Shown piece by piece: positions 15,167-23,789 of a stretch of 26,776 nt of DNA. The first letter of the stretch is position 1. Each line of letters opens with the position of its first letter. Made by a program: the position numbers and the translations under genes. The notes beneath the pieces are model-generated. The model worked only from the letters and a program-made list of their open reading frames with translations, had not been told where the DNA came from and ran no database searches. The stretch comes from Spirochaetales bacterium (lineage in GTDB: Bacteria; Spirochaetota; Spirochaetia; Sphaerochaetales; Sphaerochaetaceae), in assembly GCA_017632495.1 (NCBI GenBank), contig JAGBRG010000110.1, positions 1-26,776 of the forward strand, read 5' to 3'.

Positions 15167-15200
15167 ATGTGGGGTGGCCCTTGCGGCCATCCCACATTTT
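15167..15200 (+). terminator. Stable hairpin after the binding-protein gene (partial terminator or mRNA-stabilising element)
   Basis: A 13-bp stem pairs 15167-15179 with 15185-15197 around a 5-base loop (15180-15184). There is one G-U pair and a short TTT follows. It starts 27 bases after the binding-protein stop and ends just before the ribosome site of the next gene (GCGGAGAA at 15201). The T-tract is too short for strong termination, so it is likely an attenuator or a block to 3' exonucleases, giving more binding protein than lyase. Confidence 0.65.
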
Positions 15201-15215
15201 GCGGAGAACATTCAT

Positions 15216-17189
15216 ATGAAACAGATTGATATGCTGAGAGGCACTTTGAAGCCCGAGTTCAGCAAACTTTCCGGAAAGGAACTTCTGAAGCATTTCTCTG
15301 AGAGACGGAAACCTGTCTATCTCTTCGAGGCGTCCGATGCGGCAGACATCAAGGACAATGGGATTCTTGAAGATGCACAGAAGGTAATGGACCATGACAT
15401 ATTCGGCCATAAGTTCAACGGTCCGATCGACTGGATGTTCAACCCGACCACGGAAACCAGCCGCGACAACGAGTGGAGCTGGTCTCTGTTCCGTACCATC
15501 TACTGGCAGCCCCTTGCCAGAGCATACGCCATCACAAAGGACGAAAAATACACAAAGGAGTTTCTGGCAGAGCTCCATTCCTTCAGGGATGCATGGCCTG
15601 CAGATGAATTCATAAAAGATACGACCTTTGTGCCCAAGCAGCCGTTCCCCGGAACCGCCTGGAGAACAATCGAGACCGGAATCAGAATCTATACTACATG
15701 GCTTCCGGTTTTTGAAATTTTCCGCTCATCGTCTGTCTGGACAGAGGATGACATCTCTGCCTTCCTTCTTGGAATCAGGGACCACGCCCTGTTTTTGATG
15801 GGGCATTATTCGAACCATGACAGGTCTTCCAACTGGCTCAGTATGGAAACAAGCGCTCTTTTACAGATAGCCATCATGTTTCCGGAATTCAGCGAGGCAG
15901 GGCTTTGGTTCGACACAGCATACGGACGGGTGATGCACGAGGTCCGTTACTGCTTCTCAGACAACGGGGTTCATATGGAGAAGACCCCGATTTATCACAT
16001 GGTTGCATCAATTGCCTTCGCACAGGCGATAGTCCTGTGTGACAAAAACGGAATATATGTGCCTGACTACGCCTGGGAGGTCATAAGAAGAAGCGCGAAA
16101 TACATCTGCTCGCTCTTCAAGCCTGATCTCTCCACACCTATGATCGGTGATGCCGACAGGGATGATCTGACCACAAGGCGTGCGGACACCTCGATATATG
16201 AAGGAATGAACCTTTCGTTCTTCCCAAAGGACCTGAACGAGCTCAGAGCCTACATGAACTGGATGTACGATCTGTTCGGTGACGAGGATTTCAGGTATTT
16301 CGGAACACTTCGCAAGCAGGGAAGTGCACCGTCAGAGCTTGACTACAAATTCTCCGAGGAGGGTGTGTATGTCATGCGAAGCGGTTGGGACAAGGATGAT
16401 GACTATCTCTGCACCCACTCATCGCAGCTTGAGCGCGGAGAAAAATCCACCCATTCCCACAACGACAGCATGCATGCCGAGGTCACACTCAGGGGTGAGG
16501 ATGTTCTTGTCGACTGCGGACGCTACATCTACCGATCGTCTGTCTGGAAGGACTGGAGGGCCTATTTTGTTTCTGCCCTTGCCCACAACACGCTGTACGT
16601 CGATGACCACGAGATGGGTGCAATCCCCGGTGTGGACCGCGTCCGCGGAGTACGCTGCCTGTGCCACCGGTTCGGAGAGATCCAGGGACTGAAGATGATC
16701 GACCTGGAGCACAACGGCTATGCATATCTGCCGGATCCTGTGTTCCACAGAAGAAAGCTGATTCTGGTTCCAGGCTCGGTCTGTGTGCTTGTTGACTATG
16801 TCGATGGTCTTGAAAAGGAAAATCATGACTTCAGACTGATGTACAATTTCAATACTGAGAAGGTCAGTCTTGAAGGTCACCATATGGATTACACCTCCAA
16901 AAACGGAATGAAATTCTGCCTTGATTTCGAGTCTGACGTTGATTTCGGTTCAAGACTGCTCTGCGGCTCTGAAGATCCCAAGGGAGGATGGATCAGCTAC
17001 TGCTATCCTACGCGTCAGCCTATTGGGCAGGTCACAATGTCATACAACGGAAAGGCTCCGTTTATGGCAGTCACAATTATCAAGCCTTCTGATGTGAAGG
17101 CCTCTGCCGTACTTGATGGCCGTGATGTGGTGATTGACGCCCCGTCCGGAAAATGGATCATCAGCAGAGAAGGAGTTAAAAGAGTATGA
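15216..17189 (+). CDS. Heparinase II/III family protein (polysaccharide lyase-like), cytoplasmic
   Basis: This protein has 657 residues from ATG 15216. An in-frame GTG at 15174 lies inside the hairpin and lacks a ribosome site. An alpha-helical toroid domain (about 30-340) includes WRTIETGIR (149-157), NW at 206-207 and YH at 260-261. A C-terminal beta-sandwich begins at EEGVYVMRSGWDKD and holds the family's HSHND (413-417) and AHNT (456-459) blocks. This matches lyases of families such as PL12, PL15 and PL17, which break uronate linkages by beta-elimination to give unsaturated ends. No signal peptide is present, so it should act on imported oligosaccharides or on a glycoside. The substrate (alginate, glycosaminoglycan, other) cannot be set from sequence. 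The stop overlaps the next start (ATGA). Confidence 0.87.
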   Translation: MKQIDMLRGTLKPEFSKLSGKELLKHFSERRKPVYLFEASDAADIKDNGILEDAQKVMDHDIFGHKFNGPIDWMFNPTTETSRDNEWSWSLFRTIYWQPLARAYAITKDEKYTKEFLAELHSFRDAWPADEFIKDTTFVPKQPFPGTAWRTIETGIRIYTTWLPVFEIFRSSSVWTEDDISAFLLGIRDHALFLMGHYSNHDRSSNWLSMETSALLQIAIMFPEFSEAGLWFDTAYGRVMHEVRYCFSDNGVHMEKTPIYHMVASIAFAQAIVLCDKNGIYVPDYAWEVIRRSAKYICSLFKPDLSTPMIGDADRDDLTTRRADTSIYEGMNLSFFPKDLNELRAYMNWMYDLFGDEDFRYFGTLRKQGSAPSELDYKFSEEGVYVMRSGWDKDDDYLCTHSSQLERGEKSTHSHNDSMHAEVTLRGEDVLVDCGRYIYRSSVWKDWRAYFVSALAHNTLYVDDHEMGAIPGVDRVRGVRCLCHRFGEIQGLKMIDLEHNGYAYLPDPVFHRRKLILVPGSVCVLVDYVDGLEKENHDFRLMYNFNTEKVSLEGHHMDYTSKNGMKFCLDFESDVDFGSRLLCGSEDPKGGWISYCYPTRQPIGQVTMSYNGKAPFMAVTIIKPSDVKASAVLDGRDVVIDAPSGKWIISREGVKRV

Positions 17190-17944
17190 GATTCGGACTT
17201 TGTGCTGACATCAGGAACGTTCTTGAGGTACAGGATGCCGGCTATGATTATATCGACGGAAAGCTCAATCAGATTGCGCTTTGGAGCAACGAGGAGTTTG
17301 ACCAGGTCCTGGCAATCATTCGCAAGGCCCGTATAAAGATGGAGCGCTGCGCTCTCCTGTTCCCGAAGACCATGGTTGTCATAGGAAAACAGTATGACGA
17401 GAATGCCATGAGGGATTATCTTGAAGTTGCCTTTTCACGTATGAACGCCCTGGGATGTGACCTGGTGGTGTTCGGAAGTGGAAAAAGCCGCTTTGTTCCA
17501 GAGGGAATGAGGTGGCAGAGTGCATATACCCAGCTTGTGGAAGTTACGAAACTTATCGGAAAGATTGCAGCTTCATACAGCATCAAGGTGGCCATTGAGC
17601 CTCTGAACAGGGCTGAGACCAATCTGATCAACAGTCTTGCCGAGGGCGCCGCTCTTGAGGCCGATGTGAATATGCCGAACGTGGGTCTTATTGCCGATTC
17701 ATACCACATGTGGCAGGAAGGCGAGGACATGGGGAGGATTCTCACATGCGCTCCTTTCATGCATACTCATATCGCAATGAAGGGTACAAGGGCCTATCCG
17801 GTTGAGGCTACTGACGAGGTGCGTCAGTTCTTCTCCCTTCTCAAAGAAACGGGTTATGACGGTACAATGTCGATAGAGGGAAAGAGCGATGACTGGAAAG
17901 CTGACTCAATCAAGGCTCTTGAGGTCATGAGAGGCCTCTGCTGA
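17186..17944 (+). CDS. Sugar phosphate isomerase/epimerase-like TIM-barrel protein (second copy)
   Basis: This cytoplasmic protein of 252 residues belongs to the xylose isomerase-like superfamily, close in style to D-tagatose 3-epimerase/hydroxypyruvate isomerase proteins. A complete metal site is visible: Glu138 (AIEPLNR), Asp171 and His174 (ADSYH), His195 (HTHIAM) and Glu231 (SIEGK). This contrasts with the Gln variant in the first copy at 10400. It should interconvert ketose or keto-sugar epimers. It overlaps the heparinase-like gene by 4 bases, and 15 bases separate it from the following dehydrogenase, so lyase, isomerase and dehydrogenase probably act in sequence. Confidence 0.87.
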   Translation: MRFGLCADIRNVLEVQDAGYDYIDGKLNQIALWSNEEFDQVLAIIRKARIKMERCALLFPKTMVVIGKQYDENAMRDYLEVAFSRMNALGCDLVVFGSGKSRFVPEGMRWQSAYTQLVEVTKLIGKIAASYSIKVAIEPLNRAETNLINSLAEGAALEADVNMPNVGLIADSYHMWQEGEDMGRILTCAPFMHTHIAMKGTRAYPVEATDEVRQFFSLLKETGYDGTMSIEGKSDDWKADSIKALEVMRGLC

Positions 17945-17959
17945 AACAAGGAGATAGTT

Positions 17960-19084
17960 ATGGACAAGGTAAGAATAGGAATCATCGGTTTCGGTCATAT
18001 GGGCAACCAGCACTCCAGTGCTCTTCTTGCAGACAAGGTCCCCAATGCAAGGCTTACGGCTATTGCGGATATTGATCCTAAGAAGCTTGAAAAGGCCAGA
18101 GCCCTTGCAGGAGACAGCGTTTCTTATTTCAACTCAGCCGAAGCTCTTATGGACAGCGGTCTTGTGGATGCAGTAATCCCCACATGCCCGCACTACTGGC
18201 ATCCGGTCTACGGAATCTATGCCCTTGAGCATGGGCTTAACTACCTCTGTGAGAAACCTGCCGGTGTCTACACCAATGCGGTAAAGAAAATGAACGAGGT
18301 CGCTGCAAAGTCCGGCAAGGTTTTCGGTGTGATGTTCAACCAGAGGACCAACCCTCTTTATCAGAAGGCGAGAGATCTGGTTCAGAGCGGCGAGGTTGGA
18401 AGGATTCTGCATTGCCACTGGCTGATTTCCTCTTGGTTCAGACCGCAGTCATATTATGACAACTCAGACTGGCGTGCCACATGGAAGGGCGAAGGCGGCG
18501 GACTTTTAATGAATCAGAATCCGCATAACCTCGACCTTTGGCAGTGGATCTGCGGAATGCCGAGCCGCGTCAAAGCCACAGTCTATTACGGCAAATACAG
18601 GAACATCGAGGTTGAGGATGATGTATATGCTCTGATGGAGTACCCTGACGGCCATATCGGAACATACGTCACGACCATAGCCGACGAGCCCGGAACAAAT
18701 AGGCTCGAGATTTCAGGAACACGCGGAAAACTTGTAGTGGAGAACGACAGCCTGTCATTCTGGCGATGCAGAGAAGATACTGATGACTTTCAGAAGCACT
18801 TCAAGGGTGAGATAGGTCATCCTGAAATCTGGAAATGCGAGATTCCTGTAAAGGGAACATATACCTCACATTGCGGTATCATCAAGAACTTCTGCGAGGC
18901 AATCCAGAAGGGAACACCTCTTCTTGCCCCGGGTTCGGAAGGAATCAACAGTCTTGAGATAATCAACGGCATCCTGCTCTCATCATGGACAGGCGGTGGC
19001 TGGGTTGATATTCCCGTTGACGGAGACAGATATGAGGCACTTCTCAGACAGAAGTGCGGCGGCAAGTTCATCTTTGAGGAGTAA
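17960..19084 (+). CDS. Gfo/Idh/MocA family oxidoreductase (second copy)
   Basis: This 374-residue NAD(P)-dependent dehydrogenase is a canonical family member. It has GIIGFGHMGNQH at the N-terminus (Rossmann fold), CEKPAG around the catalytic Lys, and GGGLLMNQNPHNLDLW, the standard substrate-side motif with its His. Expected chemistry is oxidation or reduction of a ring hydroxyl of a sugar, inositol or glycoside. AAGGAG is placed 7 bases upstream (17947-17952). It lies between the isomerase and the esterase, 2 bases before the latter. Confidence 0.92.
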   Translation: MDKVRIGIIGFGHMGNQHSSALLADKVPNARLTAIADIDPKKLEKARALAGDSVSYFNSAEALMDSGLVDAVIPTCPHYWHPVYGIYALEHGLNYLCEKPAGVYTNAVKKMNEVAAKSGKVFGVMFNQRTNPLYQKARDLVQSGEVGRILHCHWLISSWFRPQSYYDNSDWRATWKGEGGGLLMNQNPHNLDLWQWICGMPSRVKATVYYGKYRNIEVEDDVYALMEYPDGHIGTYVTTIADEPGTNRLEISGTRGKLVVENDSLSFWRCREDTDDFQKHFKGEIGHPEIWKCEIPVKGTYTSHCGIIKNFCEAIQKGTPLLAPGSEGINSLEIINGILLSSWTGGGWVDIPVDGDRYEALLRQKCGGKFIFEE

Positions 19085-19086
19085 AA

Positions 19087-19887
19087 ATGATCTATAGGGA
19101 GATTGGGATTGGAAAAGCCTTGATGAGGACATATGTCCTTTCAAACTACAAGGACCTTGACCTTGAAAGAAGGAGGGCCTTCATCCTCATCTGCCCGGGC
19201 GGAGGCTACCATTTCTGTTCGGAGCGTGAGGCCGAGGCTGTTGCAATAAGATTCAACTCGCTCGGTTACAATGCCGCGGTTCTGTACTACACATGCAATC
19301 CACTTGAAGATGGCCATAGAAAAGAAGGCATCTTCCCTGAGCCTCAGGCGGAGCTTGCAAGGGCTGTGGCATGGATCAGGTGCAATGCGGATGAGCTGAA
19401 TACAGATCCTCATAAGATTGTAGTGCTTGGTTTCTCTGCAGGAGGACATCTTGCCGCAAGCCTCGGAGTTTTCTGGCCGGAGTACGGCATAATGGCAAGA
19501 CCGGATGCGATGGTTCTCTGCTACAGTGTCATAACATCAGGACCGCTTGCGCACAGAGGCTCGATTGACAATCTCATAGGAGACAGAACCGAGCTTCTTG
19601 AGAAGGTGTCACTTGAGAAGCATGTCACGGACCAGACCCCGCCTGCATTCCTATGGGCAAGTGACAAGGACCCGGCTGTTCCATGTCAGAACAGCATAAT
19701 GTTCAGGGATGCCCTTCAGAAATGCAACGTCAGAAACGAGCTTCATATCTATGATTCGAAGTTCCACGGACTGTCTCTTGGAACAAAGGAAGTGATGAAT
19801 CCGGATAAGCCCTTCAAAGCCGAGGTTTCAGACTGGCCTGAGAGGGCAGACAGGTTCCTTCAGTCCGTTCTTGGTCCTGTCTTCTGA
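19087..19887 (+). CDS. Alpha/beta hydrolase, acetyl esterase-like
   Basis: This 266-residue cytoplasmic hydrolase has the oxyanion-hole segment CPGGGY (about 36-41), the nucleophile elbow GFSAGG, an acid residue in SDKDPAVPC, and a C-terminal His in KFHGLSLGTKE. That layout matches the acetyl-xylan-esterase/BD-FAE-like group, which removes acetyl groups from plant oligosaccharides. It follows the second Gfo/Idh/MocA gene by 2 bases and is the last gene before the regulator. Together with GH43 it suggests that acylated hemicellulose- or pectin-type oligosaccharides are imported. A feruloyl or other ester cannot be excluded. Confidence 0.87.
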   Translation: MIYREIGIGKALMRTYVLSNYKDLDLERRRAFILICPGGGYHFCSEREAEAVAIRFNSLGYNAAVLYYTCNPLEDGHRKEGIFPEPQAELARAVAWIRCNADELNTDPHKIVVLGFSAGGHLAASLGVFWPEYGIMARPDAMVLCYSVITSGPLAHRGSIDNLIGDRTELLEKVSLEKHVTDQTPPAFLWASDKDPAVPCQNSIMFRDALQKCNVRNELHIYDSKFHGLSLGTKEVMNPDKPFKAEVSDWPERADRFLQSVLGPVF

Positions 19888-19902
19888 CTGAGGCTGATTG
19901 TA

Positions 19903-19931
19903 TTTAACTTATAGTTCAAGGATGGTAGAAT
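19903..19931 (+). promoter_or_regulatory. Possible promoter of the AraC-type regulator gene, leaderless geometry
   Basis: A -10-like TAGAAT (19926-19931, 5 of 6) ends only 6 bases before the ATG at 19938. A poor -35 match, TTTAAC, lies 17 bases upstream (19903-19908). If used, transcription would start at or next to the ATG. Against this, AAGGATGG (19918-19925) could be a Shine-Dalgarno sequence with a long 12-base spacing, which would need a promoter further upstream. Confidence 0.35.
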
Positions 19932-19937
19932 TACGCT

Positions 19938-21737
19938 ATGGCAAAGACCGGCATCAAAGGAAAGCTGAAAAGACGATGGGGATTGTCCTATTTCTTGATA
20001 ATGATGATTCCGTTTGTCCTTTTTGTGGTCTTTGCAATAACAAGTGTTTCAGTTGTCAGATCATCTGTTCATAAGGCAAACAGTACCATTCTCATGTCTG
20101 TGGAGAACGAGTTGAACATAGCGTTCAAGCAGGTTGATTCTCTTTGTGAGGAAGTTCTTCTGTCTTCATCTTTCAGATCATTGGGTTCGATGAATCCGCT
20201 TTCAGATTTGGACAGATATACCCTGTATTCCACGACAACGGAACTCAGACACATGCTGGGAAGTCGAAACTACCTGAGTGAATGTTATCTATATTCTCCG
20301 TCACAGAATTGCTTCTTTTCGTCACTGTACTATGGCAGACTGGATGACCTATATAGTGGCGGTGTCTTTGATGCGATGGTCTCAAAGGAGCAGAATGCTG
20401 AGTTTTTTGGAAGTTATCAGGGATATACGGACATCAAAGAGCTGTCTCAGTCTATAGATAACTCGTCTTGGGTACTTGTTCTGAGGCCGCTCAGCTTCAT
20501 AAAGAGCGACAATATCAGTGACTACTGCATGGCGGTCTTAATCAATGTGTCTGAGCTGATTCCTGAAGGTCTTGGCCGGGAGTTCAACCTAATAATCTAT
20601 GATGAGGATCTGGACCGGGTCATGTTCGCACTCAGAAGGGAAAAGAATCTGGACTATGTAATCAAGAACATGGACATGATAAAGGAGGAGGGCTCCAAGA
20701 ACATAAATGGCTCAATGGTCCTTTCCTCCAACTCCTCCATGAGAGGAATCAGGTATCTTGTTCTGATTGATGAAAGTGTTTATTTCAAAGACCTGAAGAA
20801 TGTGATAAGGACGGTTCTTCTTCTGCTGATTCTGGCAGTGATTCTTTCTACGATTGCCATATACCGTCTGGTTCGCAGACACTGGAACAATTTCTTCGTC
20901 GCAGTTGAGCAGTCCGGAGCTGACATTAAAACCCTGGAGTCCGTAGAAAGCCCATATCAGCCTTTTGTTACATCCGTATCTATGCTCAAAAAAGAGAACA
21001 GGTCTCATGTCATTTCCAGGATTGTCTTCAACGAGAACCAGAATTTTTCCGACTCAGTGATGGAACAGATCGGAATACGGACTTCTGCAAGCTCTTACAG
21101 CATCCTTCTTGCTGAGATTTCGTCAGGAAAGGAGTCTCCGGTGGAGGAGACCCTGTCTTCGATGGGAATTCTGTGCATCCGTTTCTCATCGGATTATTCG
21201 GTGTCCATGATACTGAATGCACAGCCAGAGATTCTTAATGATATCGGAAAGATTCTGGAACCGATGGAAGAGATTACCTACTATGCGGTCTCAAAGACGG
21301 TTTCTCATGTCTATGAAATACATAACGCTTTTGTTCAGGCCTCCAACATGATGGACTACAGGAAGTCGGTCTTCATGGCAAGCTCAGGAGGCGAGGGTTA
21401 TGCGGTCTATTCATCCGCAGTGTCGGAGATAGAGCGCAACTACAATGATCCTCAGCTCAACGTCTCTCTTGTGGCAGACAGGCTCGGTGTTTCAATAGCC
21501 TACCTTTCAAGATGCTTCAAGAAGAACGGAACAGAAAACATATCGGATTATCTTACAGATTACAGAATAGCAAAAGCCAAGGAGCTGCTCTCGCTCAGCG
21601 GTTCTGAGGAGGTCTCTGTCAGCGAGGTCTCCATGCGCTGTGGATTCGGAAGCCTGAGGACCTTCATGAGGGTTTTCAAGGCCTCTGAGGGAATTACCCC
21701 GGGACAGTTCAGGCAGTCCCTCGGCAAGGAGGAATAA
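19938..21737 (+). CDS. Membrane-anchored AraC-family transcriptional regulator (YesS-like)
   Basis: This 599-residue regulator has a basic N-terminus, a membrane helix at about 17-39, an extracytoplasmic region of about 250 residues, a second helix at about 289-311, a linker with no recognised domain, and two helix-turn-helix motifs in the last 105 residues (LNVSLVADRLGVSIAYLSRC and the VSMRCGFGSLRTFMRVFK region). The layout matches the large AraC proteins that sense oligosaccharides or their binding protein outside the membrane and activate adjacent LplABC-like transporter operons. It is the obvious candidate for binding the TGTCA-type sites at 2755-2780 and 8437-8463. The following Gfo/Idh/MocA gene begins right after the stop. 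Confidence 0.92.
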   Translation: MAKTGIKGKLKRRWGLSYFLIMMIPFVLFVVFAITSVSVVRSSVHKANSTILMSVENELNIAFKQVDSLCEEVLLSSSFRSLGSMNPLSDLDRYTLYSTTTELRHMLGSRNYLSECYLYSPSQNCFFSSLYYGRLDDLYSGGVFDAMVSKEQNAEFFGSYQGYTDIKELSQSIDNSSWVLVLRPLSFIKSDNISDYCMAVLINVSELIPEGLGREFNLIIYDEDLDRVMFALRREKNLDYVIKNMDMIKEEGSKNINGSMVLSSNSSMRGIRYLVLIDESVYFKDLKNVIRTVLLLLILAVILSTIAIYRLVRRHWNNFFVAVEQSGADIKTLESVESPYQPFVTSVSMLKKENRSHVISRIVFNENQNFSDSVMEQIGIRTSASSYSILLAEISSGKESPVEETLSSMGILCIRFSSDYSVSMILNAQPEILNDIGKILEPMEEITYYAVSKTVSHVYEIHNAFVQASNMMDYRKSVFMASSGGEGYAVYSSAVSEIERNYNDPQLNVSLVADRLGVSIAYLSRCFKKNGTENISDYLTDYRIAKAKELLSLSGSEEVSVSEVSMRCGFGSLRTFMRVFKASEGITPGQFRQSLGKEE

Positions 21738-22748
21738 ATGTTCAAGTCGGCTGTCATAGGATGCGGAGCGGTATCCAGAAATCACGGCAAGGCGCTTAAG
21801 GACAACAGGTACACCACTTTGGAGTACTGTGTTGATATTATCCCAGAGAGGGCACAGGCCTTTTCCGAGACATACGGGGGAAAGCCCCTGACGGATTACC
21901 GTGACCTTTACGGTACAGGAATCGATGCTGTGCATGTCATTACTCCGCACAACACCCATCCACAGATTGTTATGGATCTTCTTGATCATGGTTTCAACGT
22001 CTTCTGTGAGAAGCCGCTTGCTATAACTCCGAATGAGGCCAAACAGATGATTCAAAAGAGCGAGCAAACCGGAAAACTTCTGGGTGTCTGCTTTCAGAAC
22101 CGTCTGAACAAGGCCACTGTTGAGGCCAAGGAGATTTTAGAAAGCGGAAAGTATGGCAAGATTCTCAGCGGTATGTGCCTTGTGACCTGGGACAGGGGCG
22201 GCAAATACTATTCGGAGTCTCCGTGGAGGGGAAAATACTCGGGCGAGGGCGGAGGATGCATAATCAACCAAAGCATCCACACCTTGGATCTGGTGGACTA
22301 TCTGTCTTCGTACTGCGGCGGAGTAAAATCGCTGTCTGGATTTGATGCCAAGCTCAGGGATACGAATGACTATGAGGTAGAGGACACGGCAATGGCTCTG
22401 ATCAGACTTGAGTGCGGAGCCAACATCGTTGCCTTCTGCTCAAACTGCTATCTGGGATCCAAGGTCTGTGACCTTGAGCTGAGGCTTGAGCATGCCGTCA
22501 TGACCGTCCGTCAGAGCGGACTGACCATTATTGAGGAGGATGGAAACACAATCTTCCATGCGGCAAAAGTTCTGACAGGAGAGAAGTCGGAGTGGGGTGT
22601 CAGCCATGGTCTTCTCATAGATGAGTTCTACAAGTCCCTCAGGGACGGAACTCCGTTTGTAGCTGACTGCCACACAGGTCTTGCCGCGGTGTCGATTGTG
22701 AATGCAATCCAGCACAGCAAGGGAAAAGTAATCAATATTGAGAGGTGA
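21738..22748 (+). CDS. Gfo/Idh/MocA family oxidoreductase (third copy)
   Basis: This 336-residue NAD(P)-dependent oxidoreductase is somewhat shorter than the other two copies. It has VIGCGAVSRNHG (Rossmann), CEKPLAIT with the catalytic-region Lys, and GGGCIINQSIHTLDLVDYL carrying the conserved His. The start abuts the regulator stop (TAA then ATG), and CAAGGAGG upstream inside the regulator gene serves as ribosome site. The 3' end overlaps the ribosome site of the Ldh2 gene. The three copies in this window share only family motifs, so they probably act on different intermediates or positions rather than being recent duplicates. Confidence 0.92.
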   Translation: MFKSAVIGCGAVSRNHGKALKDNRYTTLEYCVDIIPERAQAFSETYGGKPLTDYRDLYGTGIDAVHVITPHNTHPQIVMDLLDHGFNVFCEKPLAITPNEAKQMIQKSEQTGKLLGVCFQNRLNKATVEAKEILESGKYGKILSGMCLVTWDRGGKYYSESPWRGKYSGEGGGCIINQSIHTLDLVDYLSSYCGGVKSLSGFDAKLRDTNDYEVEDTAMALIRLECGANIVAFCSNCYLGSKVCDLELRLEHAVMTVRQSGLTIIEEDGNTIFHAAKVLTGEKSEWGVSHGLLIDEFYKSLRDGTPFVADCHTGLAAVSIVNAIQHSKGKVINIER

Positions 22749-22755
22749 CACATAC

Positions 22756-23787
22756 ATGACCAGAATCAACATCAATGATGCAAAGAATAAGATCACTGCG
22801 ATCTTCATGAACGTCGGAGTCTGCAAGGAAGAAGCCGCAATTATCGCCGACATGCTTGTGGAAGCAGACCAGAGAGGAGTCAATTCCCACGGTATCCTGT
22901 GCACTGCAAGATATGTCAGACTCATCCGTGAGGGCAAGATGCGTCCTAACATGGCTGTGAATGTAATCCGTGACAACGGAACTGTCGCAGTATGGGACGG
23001 AAACCGCTCAAGCGGTCAGATTCTCGGTTACAGGGCTATGGAAGATGCCATGAAAAAGGCAAAGCAGCATGGAATAGGCTGTGTTTGCGTCAAGGGTGCA
23101 AACCATTTCGGAGCTCTCGCATATTATGCCCAGATGGCCCAGAAGGCCGGAATGATAGGTTATGCCATGGGGACCGGAGATTCCACAATGGCACCGTTCG
23201 GAGGTTGTGAGAAGGTTATCGGAAACAACCCCGTGGCTGTTGCCGCTCCTGCACACAATGAAGTCTCACCTGTATTGGACATGGCAATGACGGTAGTGGC
23301 GAACGGAAAGCTCACAAACATGAGAAGACAGGGTATCGAGACCATTCCCGAAGGATGGGGTCTTGACCGTGAAGGTATGCCCACAACCAGCATGAAAGAC
23401 TATTACACTGTCCCGCCGATGGCCGGCTACAAGGGCTGGGGAATGGCCGTCATGGTAGATATCCTTGCCGGAGTTCTTTTCGGTGGAGGAACGGGTGACA
23501 GAGCCAAGGATGTTTCGGAAGGCCCAAGTCTGATGATGGTCGCCTTTGATATCGCTTCCTTCAATGATCCGGATAAGTATTACACAGATATTGACGCCAG
23601 AATTGCCGAGCTGAAAGGCTCCAAGCTTGCCAAGAACTCCAAGGGCATCTTCATGCCAGGTGAGATGGAGGATAGAAAATACAAGGCATCGGTTGAATCC
23701 GGCTCTGTCGAAGTTCTTCCAGAAAACCTCAAAATGGTGAATGATGTTGCTGAAGAAATGGGACTTGAAGGAATAAAAGAAGTCTGA
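22756..23787 (+). CDS. Malate/L-lactate dehydrogenase family (Ldh2) oxidoreductase
   Basis: This protein has 343 residues from ATG 22756, chosen for GAGAGGTGA just upstream. A TTG at 22738 is in frame but lies within the previous gene. It belongs to the NAD(P)-dependent 2-hydroxyacid dehydrogenase family that includes malate, ureidoglycolate and 2,3-diketo-L-gulonate enzymes. Typical blocks are the early VNSHGI with its conserved His, GANHFGALAYYAQMA, NPVAVAAPA, PVLDMAMT and the late MAGYKGWGMAVMVDILAGVL. It converts a 2-keto acid to a 2-hydroxy acid or the reverse. In this setting a sugar-derived 2-keto acid (aldonate or diketo-gulonate type) is the plausible substrate, but lactate or malate cannot be excluded. 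Confidence 0.9.
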   Translation: MTRININDAKNKITAIFMNVGVCKEEAAIIADMLVEADQRGVNSHGILCTARYVRLIREGKMRPNMAVNVIRDNGTVAVWDGNRSSGQILGYRAMEDAMKKAKQHGIGCVCVKGANHFGALAYYAQMAQKAGMIGYAMGTGDSTMAPFGGCEKVIGNNPVAVAAPAHNEVSPVLDMAMTVVANGKLTNMRRQGIETIPEGWGLDREGMPTTSMKDYYTVPPMAGYKGWGMAVMVDILAGVLFGGGTGDRAKDVSEGPSLMMVAFDIASFNDPDKYYTDIDARIAELKGSKLAKNSKGIFMPGEMEDRKYKASVESGSVEVLPENLKMVNDVAEEMGLEGIKEV

Positions 23788-23789
23788 GT

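Noticed and set aside
15174..15215. GTG start giving a 14-residue extension of the heparinase-like protein
   Set aside because: The GTG lies inside the hairpin after the binding-protein gene and has no ribosome site; ATG 15216 has GCGGAGAA upstream.
21738..22748. Three Gfo/Idh/MocA genes as recent tandem duplicates
   Set aside because: They share only the family motifs, differ in length (336-374 residues) and in active-site segments, so they are old paralogues or separate acquisitions.
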